From Proteobacteria bacterium UBA1847 (GTDB lineage Bacteria; Pseudomonadota; Gammaproteobacteria; Steroidobacterales; Woeseiaceae): DNA of 8,063 nucleotides. The stretch's first letter is position 1; every line of letters begins with the position of its first letter. This document shows positions 1-5,919 of this stretch, piece by piece. Where the stretch lies: positions 316 to 8,378 of the forward strand of contig DDIP01000134.1 in NCBI GenBank assembly GCA_002338605.1, in the 5' to 3' direction. The translations under genes were made by a program, and so were the position numbers. The notes below the pieces were generated by a model. It saw only the letters and a list, made by a program, of their open reading frames with translations. It had not been told where the DNA came from and ran no database searches.

Positions 1-816
1 GTGCTGGAAGCGGCACGCGCCATGGAAAACAACAGTATCGGCGCCATCGTCGTGCAGGATCGCGGGCGCATCGTCGGCATAGTGACCGACCGCGACCTTG
101 CGGTGCGAGCACTGGGCCACAAGTTGCATCCGGAAAACACAAGCATCGCCGACGTGATGACACCCTCGCCGCTGACCCTGACGCTTGAGGACAGTCGTGA
201 AAAGGCGATAGCGCTCATGCAACAGGGCAACGTCCGGCGTATCCCGCTCACCGAGAATGGCCGGGTCGTCGGTATGGTGACGCTCGACGACCTGCTTCTC
301 GACGAAGCCGCACCGCTCGATGAACTGGCCGCAATCGTCCAGGCACAGATCGGAGAAGGCGGCCCGGCTGAAAGCCCCCGATCGCCTGCGCGCCGACGCA
401 GTCTGGCCCGGGCCGAGGCGACGCTGTCACGATTCGTCAATGCAGTACAGGTCGCAACGGGCCTTGAGGATCGACAGCAAACACAGATCGCCATCGACAC
501 CACACTGGCGCTGCTGGTCCAGCGTATTACGCCGGGAGAGGCGAAGGATTTCATCGTGCAGCTTCCTTCGCTTCTACAACAATTACTGCGCGCACTGCCG
601 CCCGGCCCGGACAGGTCGATCAACCGGAAAGCCATCGTCGTCGAGCTGTCCAGCCAACTCGGGGTCGACACGGTGCAGGCCGAAAAGCTGATCGGCCCGA
701 TAATCGGGACGATCGCGAAGGCTATCAGCCCGGGTCAGGCGGAAGACCTTCGACGCCAGCTTCCGGAAGACTTGCGCAGTCTGTTCGCGGTCCCCGAACC
801 TGTCGATACGGCGTGA
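1..816 (+). CDS. CBS-pair / DUF2267 protein (5' partial)
   Basis: The visible 271 residues begin inside the first CBS domain: the GTG at base 1 reads as an internal Val of the usual VLEAARxM stretch, and such proteins normally have about 20 more residues upstream, so the true start lies outside the window. CBS1 spans about 1-40 with the hallmark GIVTDRDL (26-33). CBS2 spans about 48-105 with DVMT (51-54) and GMVTLDDLL (91-99). A charged, Arg-rich linker (about 115-138) leads to a helical DUF2267-like domain (about 140-265) with two similar halves, each containing a TPGEAKDF/SPGQAEDL-type turn (177-184 and 243-250). CBS pairs bind adenine nucleotides or S-adenosyl ligands and act as sensors; the role of DUF2267 is not established. 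No catalytic domain is visible, so a cytosolic regulatory or stress role is inferred. It lies 61 bases upstream of cfa on the same strand. The domain calls are firm; the function is not. Confidence 0.88.
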   Translation: MLEAARAMENNSIGAIVVQDRGRIVGIVTDRDLAVRALGHKLHPENTSIADVMTPSPLTLTLEDSREKAIALMQQGNVRRIPLTENGRVVGMVTLDDLLLDEAAPLDELAAIVQAQIGEGGPAESPRSPARRRSLARAEATLSRFVNAVQVATGLEDRQQTQIAIDTTLALLVQRITPGEAKDFIVQLPSLLQQLLRALPPGPDRSINRKAIVVELSSQLGVDTVQAEKLIGPIIGTIAKAISPGQAEDLRRQLPEDLRSLFAVPEPVDTA

Positions 817-824
817 TTTTCACG
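812..824 (+). other. small inverted repeat over the CBS-DUF2267 stop codon
   Basis: CGTGA, a TTT loop and TCACG form a perfect 5-bp stem that includes the TGA stop of the CBS-DUF2267 gene. No T-tract follows, so it is not a convincing terminator, and transcription may continue into cfa. The rest of the 61-base gap up to 877 shows no clear promoter or strong ribosome binding site. Confidence 0.25.
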
Positions 825-877
825 ACGCTGCTTTCGCCGGAGTTGTAAGGCATGAAGACATTCGCCTCTCTTGTTTC

Positions 878-2185
878 ATGCCAATGCTGCAAAGCAGAGA
901 GACCGACGAACTCACAGACGCAGTGCAGAAGACTGAGATGCGTATGGACGTAGAAACCGGCCAAAACATTACCGAGCGCGATCTTGATCGGATACTTCTG
1001 CGCGGCATCTTGACGTACGTAGGGAATCCGCGCATCTCGATCCAGTTGTGGAACGGCAATGAACTGACGCCACCGGACGCGCCCCCCGTTGCACGCGTCA
1101 AGATCTGTGCTCGTCGGGCTGTGTTCGAAATCCTGCGATCGCCATCCGTTGGTTTCGGCGAGGGTTACAGCAAGGGTACGATCGAAATACACGGTGATGT
1201 CCAGGCATGTCTCAATGAAATCGATGCGTCCATCGCGCTCAGACAGCGAAAGGCGACTTTCAGGCCAGGAATTCGATCACTGCTAAATACCGTGCGTGGT
1301 AACTCGCGTCGTCGTTCGCGGCGAAACGTTCATCATCACTACGACATCGGCAATGATTTCTACAGACAGTGGCTGGATGAGCGCATGATTTATACTTGCG
1401 CGTACTTTGAGACACCAACAGCGACACTGTAGGAGGCGCAGCTCGCCAAACTTGACTACGTATGTCGTAAACTGCGGCTTGAACCGGGCCAAAAAGTTGT
1501 CGAAGCAGGCTGCGGATGGGGCGCGCTGGCAATGCACATGGCCGAGCACTACGGGGTTGATGTGCTCGCCTACAACAGTTCTGCCGAGCAAGTCGCTTTT
1601 GCAAGAGAACAGGTTGCGGCCAAAAAGCTGGATGACCGCGTAACATTCATTGAAGACGACTACCGGGCGATTGATGAACACTGCGATGCGTTCGTATCGG
1701 TCGGAATGCTGGAACATGTTGGGCTCGCTCACTTCGAGGAGCTTGGGCAAATCATTGCTCGTAGCTTGAGACCCGATGGAATCGGACTACTCCATTCAAT
1801 CGGCCGGAGCTTTCCCAATCCCACTGATCCCTGGATCGTCAAGCACATTTTTCCTGGCGGACACATCCCCAGCCTGAGTGAAATCATGCGTGTTTTCGAA
1901 CCGCAGCAATTCTCAATAGTCGATGTCGAGAATCTGCGTCTTCACTATGCACGCACCTGCATAAACTGGCTCCAAAACTTCGAAGCCGTAGCCGACAAAA
2001 TTACCGAGACCCATGGAGAGGCATTTGTTCGCATGTGGCGGCTTTATCTCGCCGGTTCCGCTGCCGGCTTTGAGGCGGGCTCCTTACAGTTGTACCAGAT
2101 CGTATTTACGCCAGCCGGCAACAACAACCTGCCGTTTACACGCGACTACTTGTATGAAAATCGGCGCAAAGGCACTCCGGATTGA
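878..2185 (+). pseudogene. cfa: cyclopropane-fatty-acyl-phospholipid synthase, interrupted by an in-frame TAG
   Basis: The family enzyme transfers a methylene group from S-adenosylmethionine to cis double bonds of membrane phospholipid acyl chains. Read through, the frame gives 435 codons, slightly longer than E. coli Cfa (382). The N-terminal lipid-binding part is about 35-130; HHYDIGNDFY is at 153-162 and YTCAYF at 172-177. The SAM motif VVEAGCGWG is at 207-215, GMLEHVG at 277-283 and LLHSIG at 304-309. Residues known to be important in E. coli (C139, E239, H266, I268, Y317) correspond to C174, E279, H306, I308 and Y357; the last four keep exactly the same spacing. Codon 185 (1430-1432) is TAG where E. 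coli has a Glu (about E149). The flanking sequence stays in one frame, so this is one nonsense change, not a frameshift. The product would stop before the SAM site, and the next in-frame ATG (1532) lies beyond that motif, so neither half should work alone. ATGs at 878, 884, 938 and 944 are all possible starts; none has a strong Shine-Dalgarno, and homology begins near residue 33, so 938 or 944 could be the real start. Confidence 0.9.
2168..2184 (+). promoter_or_regulatory. ribosome binding site and TTG start of the flavoprotein gene, overlapping the cfa stop
   Basis: AAAGG at 2168-2172 sits nine bases before a TTG at 2182-2184. The TTG overlaps the cfa TGA (2183-2185) as TTGA. The dinucleotide-binding motif starts only about nine residues after this TTG, as expected for the family, which supports TTG as the real start. 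The arrangement suggests translational coupling to cfa. Confidence 0.65.
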
Positions 2186-3186
2186 AAACAGTGGATGTCA
2201 TAATCGTTGGCGGCGGCCCGGCCGGATCCACCTGCGCATGGAAGCTTCGTGAAGCTGGCTTCGAAACGCTTGTGCTCGATCGAGCGGCGTTTCCGCGAAC
2301 GAAGCTTTGTGCGGGCTGGGTGACACCGGATGCTGTTGATGACCTGCAGCTTGATCCGAACCAGTATCCTTTCAGCTGGATGACCTTTGACCGGCTGCAC
2401 CTGCACTGGACGGTATTCACTGCCAGGCCCCGGGCAATGCAACATTCGATTCGACGAGTTGAATTCGATGACTTCCTGTTGCGCCGCGCCGGTGTACCCG
2501 TGCTGCAGCACAAAGTTCGCGATATCCGATCAAACGGCGGCGACTACGTCGTCGATGGACAGTTTCGTAGCAGGTATCTTGTAGGCGCAGGCGGCACATC
2601 CTGCCCGGTTTACCGAACACTGTTTCGCGAACACAGACCGCGTAATCGCTGGCAACAAACGGTAACGGCCGAACAGGAGTTCGCGTATGACTGGAAGGAC
2701 CCGGCGTGCCACCTTTGGTTCTTCCAGGACGGCCTCCCGGGCTATGCCTGGTACGTGCCAAAAGCGAACGGTTTTCTCAACGTGGGGGTCGGCGCAATGG
2801 CGAATCAGCTAAAAAGGCGACACGAACCAATTCAAACTTACTGGCACAGCTTCACTGCAAGGCTCAGAAACAGCGGACTGGTCAGATTTGATTCCTATAA
2901 TCCGACGGGATACAGCTACTACCTTCGCGACAGCAACGACGTGGTCAGCCGTGACAACGCCTGCATTATCGGCGACGCCGTCGGTCTTGCGACTCGTGAC
3001 ATGTGCGAGGGGATCGGCCCGGCAATAAGGAGTGGCCTGCTCGCCGCACGGTCCATCGCGAACGGCGAGGACTATTCGATTTCCGAAATCAGCAAGTTCA
3101 GCGGTAACGGGCTCGCCAGCAAAATCCTCGAGCGGCGATTCCTGAATTGCAGGCCAAGAGATTCTCTAACTGTGGAACAACCATGA
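2182..3186 (+). CDS. geranylgeranyl-reductase-family FAD-dependent oxidoreductase
   Basis: A 334-residue flavoprotein of the GGR branch of the p-hydroxybenzoate-hydroxylase fold. GGGPAG at 10-15 binds the ADP part of FAD, with D33 ending the second strand. FPRTKLCAGWVTP (37-49) matches the conserved segment near the flavin. YAWYVP (188-193), followed eight residues later by GVG (202-204), fits the GGR lipid-substrate motif YxWxFPx7-8GxG with V in place of F. GDAVGLATRDMCEGIGPAI (264-282) is the second FAD-binding motif. Family members reduce isoprenoid double bonds, or act on other hydrophobic substrates, at the membrane; the substrate here cannot be read from sequence. The protein is somewhat short at the C-terminus compared with typical members of about 380-400 residues. 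It starts at TTG overlapping the cfa stop, and its TGA overlaps the next gene's ATG, so it is the middle gene of a coupled set. Its position beside cfa suggests, by inference, work on acyl chains or another membrane lipid. Family is confident; substrate is open. Confidence 0.85.
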   Translation: MKTVDVIIVGGGPAGSTCAWKLREAGFETLVLDRAAFPRTKLCAGWVTPDAVDDLQLDPNQYPFSWMTFDRLHLHWTVFTARPRAMQHSIRRVEFDDFLLRRAGVPVLQHKVRDIRSNGGDYVVDGQFRSRYLVGAGGTSCPVYRTLFREHRPRNRWQQTVTAEQEFAYDWKDPACHLWFFQDGLPGYAWYVPKANGFLNVGVGAMANQLKRRHEPIQTYWHSFTARLRNSGLVRFDSYNPTGYSYYLRDSNDVVSRDNACIIGDAVGLATRDMCEGIGPAIRSGLLAARSIANGEDYSISEISKFSGNGLASKILERRFLNCRPRDSLTVEQP

Positions 3187-3860
3187 TGGCAAAACATAAT
3201 TTGACACTCCTGATTCTCGGCGTCTTGAGCCTGTCGCTCCTGCCCGGTGCAACGCTTGCTGCGGAGCCGATTACGTTCAACGGAATCGGAAACGGGCAGA
3301 CTCAAAACTTCGAAACGAACGGGCCATGGCTGCTTGACTGGAGTGTACGCAGTGATACCCCACTGGCGGCCAAGGTTGAGATGCGTCTGCTTAAGGCTGA
3401 CAGCGGCGACTTCGTCGGGCGAATCCTCGATCTGAATGGCATCGGCAGCGGGCTTAGACTGTTCGAGGAAGGCGGCCGTTTTCGAATCACAGTCGTCGCA
3501 TCGCTGGCGGAGTGGAGAATCGAAGTAACCGAACTGGATAAAGCCCAGGCCGACAGGATGAAACGCCAGTCAACAAGTGGACCGACGTTCAAGGAATCCA
3601 TTGACGATGCGCTGCGTCTTGTTGACGCTGATTCCTTCGACGGATGGCAAACTGAAGACAACAATACGCTGTTGCTGCTAAATGGCGATACGATTCGCTG
3701 GCGCGTTACTTTTCGTCGGCCCTGCCCCGGGCTTGATGCGGCAACGTCACTTTCTTTTGTCACACCGCCTGCCGGCAGTCTTGCGTATTACAGTTCAATT
3801 TTGCTGGACGATGGCACACGCTGCTACTTCTTGCGAGTCGCACCGTATGCTCTTAATTAA
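3183..3860 (+). CDS. secreted protein of unknown function, C-terminus resembling DUF6491
   Basis: I choose ATG 3183 (or the adjacent 3186): it overlaps the upstream TGA as ATGA and puts a clear signal peptide at the N-terminus, whereas a longer upstream ATG (3147) would bury it. The 225-residue product has a positive start (MMAKHN), a hydrophobic core at about 7-20 and a likely signal-peptidase I site after ATLA (about 25-28), so it should be periplasmic or secreted. Residues about 30-125 look all-beta, with WLLDWSVRSD and LRLFEEGGRFRITV. After a short polar linker, the last 75 residues contain a TFRRPCPGL stretch, then F, and near the end GTRCYF. That spacing of two Cys around an RRPCPGL-type turn resembles DUF6491 proteins of gammaproteobacteria, from memory and unverified. 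The two Cys could form a disulfide in the periplasm. Coupling to the flavoprotein suggests a shared process in the envelope, but no activity can be assigned. Confidence 0.75.
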   Translation: MMAKHNLTLLILGVLSLSLLPGATLAAEPITFNGIGNGQTQNFETNGPWLLDWSVRSDTPLAAKVEMRLLKADSGDFVGRILDLNGIGSGLRLFEEGGRFRITVVASLAEWRIEVTELDKAQADRMKRQSTSGPTFKESIDDALRLVDADSFDGWQTEDNNTLLLLNGDTIRWRVTFRRPCPGLDAATSLSFVTPPAGSLAYYSSILLDDGTRCYFLRVAPYALN

Positions 3861-4002
3861 CCCGGAACCCAAGCGCAACTTGCGGCCCGCATGGCCCTGC
3901 AAGCCCTACGAAGTAACGGTGTTCGATATGGAAAGCCTGGAAGTTGTCCGGACCATCACTGTCATGGAGAACCCACTCGGGCACCGGCCGACCTCCCAAT
4001 AA
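3847..4002 (+). CDS. short ORF resembling the end of a YncE-like beta-propeller; possible gene remnant
   Basis: ATG 3847 opens a 51-codon frame overlapping the last 14 bases of the secreted-protein gene and ending at TAA 4000-4002. The segment EVTVFDMESLEVVRTITV (about 23-40) has the look of one blade of a YVTN/YncE-type propeller (xVxVxDxxxxxVVxTIxV). A single blade cannot fold as a propeller, there is no signal peptide, and no strong ribosome binding site is visible. It may be the 3' remnant of a longer gene that lost its front part, or a real small protein. The frame upstream of 3847 is open but reads as a shadow of the secreted-protein gene. Without this ORF, the stretch 3861-4018 would be an ordinary 158-base gap. 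Confidence 0.35.
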   Translation: MLLINPEPKRNLRPAWPCKPYEVTVFDMESLEVVRTITVMENPLGHRPTSQ

Positions 4003-4016
4003 AGCGCTATTGCGCT
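4003..4016. terminator. candidate bidirectional terminator hairpin between convergent operons
   Basis: AGCGC, a TATT loop and GCGCT form a perfect 5-bp GC-rich stem in the 16-base gap between the convergent blocks. On the minus strand the stem is followed by TTTATT, a weak T-tract, so termination after ftsH is plausible. On the plus strand no T-run follows. The stem is short, so this is only a candidate. Confidence 0.4.
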
Positions 4017-4018
4017 GG

Positions 4019-5854
4019 TTAAGCTACCGGCAACTGCAATGGCGATTCAAAGGCTTCGACGTCTGGCAATTCATCGGCCGTCAAGGTCTCCTGCGCTAGC
4101 AAACGGGCGGCGGTCTCGTCGAGCAGCTGTCGATGGGCGTTCAGTATGCTTGATGCCTTTTGATAGGCAGTATCAACGAGTTCACGTACTGCTTTGTCGA
4201 TCCGCCATGCCGTTTCCTCGCTGTAACTGCGTACGGCAGCCGGGTACGCATCTGATTGCGGCAGGAACGCCGGACGTTCCGCATCGTAGGCCACCTGGCC
4301 GAGTGCCTCAGTCATTCCATAGCGTGTCACCATCGTCCGCGCGATCGTGGTGGCGTGGCTCAGATCGTCTGCGGCCCCGGTAGACAGCCTGTCAAACGCC
4401 AGCATCTCGGCCGCTCGCCCGCCCATTAGTACGGCCATCTTATTCAGCAACTCACCCTCGCTCATGAGATAGCGGTCCTCCGTGGGACGTTGAATATTGT
4501 AACCAAGTGCACCGATTCCACGCGGGATGATGGAAATTTTGTGGACGACATCAACGCCGGGAAGTGCCAGGCGCACCAATGCATGCCCGGTCTCATGGTA
4601 GGCGACAACCTTGCGCTCGTAAGGGTTGAGCAGGCGATTTCTTTTCTCAAGACCGGCCACGATTCGTTCAATAGCGTGGGTGAAGTCGTCCATTGTGACG
4701 GTATCGGCGTTGCGACGGGTCGCCAGAATCGCGGCCTCATTGACAAGGTTGGCCAGGTCCGCGCCGCTGAAGCCGGGCGTCAGCGATGCGACCTCCTCAA
4801 GGGGCGTTTGCGGATCCAGCTTTACCTTCACTATGTGTACTTTCAGAATATCCAGTCGGCCCTTTTTATCGGGGCGATCCACCAGAATCTGGCGATCAAA
4901 TCGACCAGCGCGCAAGAGGGCCGGGTCCAGAATCTCCGGCCGGTTGGTAGCGGCTAGCAGCACAATACCCTGTCGGGAATCAAACCCATCAAGCTCACTC
5001 AGCAACTGATTGAGCGTCTGCTCCTTCTCGCCGTGCCCTCCCATCATCGAGCCCGCCCCACGTGCGACCCCCAGTGCATCGAGCTCATCGATAAAGATAA
5101 TGCACGGTGCGCTTTGCCGTGCCTGATCAAACAGGTCGCGCACGCGCGCGGCGCCGACACCAACAAACATCTCGACAAACTCGGAGCCACTAATGGAATA
5201 GAACGGAACTCCAGCCTCGCCGGCCACCGCTCGTGCCAGCAGCGTCTTACCCGTGCCCGGCGGCCCGACCAACAACACACCCTTTGGTACATGTGCACCG
5301 AGTCGACCGTAGCTCTCGGGTTCCTTGAGGAACGAGATGATCTCCTCCAGTTCTTCTTTCGCTTCGTCAACACCTGCTACATCGGCAAAAGTGACCCGCG
5401 TGTCTGTTTCAACGTAGACCTTGGCCTTGCTCTTGCCAACCGACATCAGTCCACCGATGCCCTGCTTTGCGCCCATCTTGCGAATGAAGAACATCCAGAT
5501 TCCAACAAAGAAAACGGCGGGCAGGATCCAGGACAGAAGTTGCGCCAACCAGACACTCTTTATCACGCCGGAGAATTCGATGTTGTGGAGGGCCAGTTCA
5601 TTGGCAAAATCCGGCTCAATGCGTACCGTGTCGATAAACTTGTGGCCATCGCTTGCCGGCGTCTTGAGCTTGCCCCGGACATGCGTATCCGAAACCTCGA
5701 TCTCCTGCAGCATTCCACCCGACAACAACGACTGGAATTCGCTATAGGGCACCGTCTTTACCTGACGCTGACCTTCCCACCAGCTCTGTGCGAGGAAAAC
5801 CATCGACATCCCCAGAACGACGTACCAGAAATTGATTTGTGTTTTTTTATCCAT
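4019..5854 (-). CDS. ftsH: ATP-dependent zinc metalloprotease FtsH
   Basis: A complete 611-residue membrane-anchored AAA+ protease that unfolds and degrades damaged membrane and some soluble proteins as a hexamer in the inner membrane. Transmembrane helix 1 is at about 9-25, a periplasmic domain at about 30-100, and helix 2 at about 104-124. The AAA+ module follows: Walker A GPPGTGKT (197-204), pore loop MFVGVG (229-234), Walker B IIFIDE (252-257), and second region of homology ending GRFDR with arginine fingers R318 and R321. The protease domain has the zinc motif HETGH (420-424) and the third ligand D497 in STGAADD. All catalytic residues are present. Length is slightly below E. coli FtsH (644), mainly through a short C-terminal tail. 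The start is ATG 5854, with only a weak upstream CTGGA as ribosome binding site. The KKTQxNFWY N-terminus and its place next to lon fit the accessory, stress-cluster type of FtsH rather than the housekeeping copy (inference). It lies 65 bases downstream of lon. Confidence 0.96.
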   Translation of the reverse strand: MDKKTQINFWYVVLGMSMVFLAQSWWEGQRQVKTVPYSEFQSLLSGGMLQEIEVSDTHVRGKLKTPASDGHKFIDTVRIEPDFANELALHNIEFSGVIKSVWLAQLLSWILPAVFFVGIWMFFIRKMGAKQGIGGLMSVGKSKAKVYVETDTRVTFADVAGVDEAKEELEEIISFLKEPESYGRLGAHVPKGVLLVGPPGTGKTLLARAVAGEAGVPFYSISGSEFVEMFVGVGAARVRDLFDQARQSAPCIIFIDELDALGVARGAGSMMGGHGEKEQTLNQLLSELDGFDSRQGIVLLAATNRPEILDPALLRAGRFDRQILVDRPDKKGRLDILKVHIVKVKLDPQTPLEEVASLTPGFSGADLANLVNEAAILATRRNADTVTMDDFTHAIERIVAGLEKRNRLLNPYERKVVAYHETGHALVRLALPGVDVVHKISIIPRGIGALGYNIQRPTEDRYLMSEGELLNKMAVLMGGRAAEMLAFDRLSTGAADDLSHATTIARTMVTRYGMTEALGQVAYDAERPAFLPQSDAYPAAVRSYSEETAWRIDKAVRELVDTAYQKASSILNAHRQLLDETAARLLAQETLTADELPDVEAFESPLQLPVA

Positions 5855-5875
5855 ACGGGTCCAGGCTCATTCGGC

Positions 5876-5903
5876 TTATTACACAGTACTCTCGCTCGAT
5901 CAA
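5876..5903 (-). promoter_or_regulatory. weak sigma-70-like promoter candidate upstream of ftsH
   Basis: In the 65-base gap between lon and ftsH the minus strand reads TTGATC (5903-5898), a 16-base spacer, then TAATAA (5881-5876). The -35 matches consensus at four positions and the -10 at only three. If used, transcription would start about 15 bases before the ftsH ATG. ftsH may equally be transcribed from upstream of lon. No hairpin terminator after lon is visible. Confidence 0.2.
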
Positions 5904-5919
5904 CGTGGGGCGTGAGCTA

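Noticed and set aside
852..953. Short ORF starting ATG 852 (about 33 codons) before cfa, preceded by TAAGG.
   Set aside because: It overlaps the cfa start region in another frame and has no recognisable features. It cannot be supported as a gene or leader peptide from sequence alone.
725..1192. 155-codon minus-strand frame across the CBS-DUF2267/cfa junction.
   Set aside because: It lies opposite two recognised coding regions and its translation shows no domain or signal.
1431..1454. AGGAGG, a perfect Shine-Dalgarno-like sequence, directly overlapping the amber codon (TAGGAGG), which could suggest re-initiation of a separate downstream protein.
   Set aside because: No ATG, GTG or TTG in the cfa frame lies within usable distance. 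The nearby TTG (1452) is in a different frame, and the first in-frame ATG (1532) lies beyond the SAM-binding motif. The bases encode conserved Cfa residues (EAQ).
5842..5848. Run of seven A on the coding strand at codons 3-5 of ftsH, a possible slippage or phase-variation site.
   Set aside because: The run encodes the Lys-Lys of an MDKKTQ-type N-terminus that I recall as usual for this FtsH type. Seven bases is short for phase variation, and the frame is intact.
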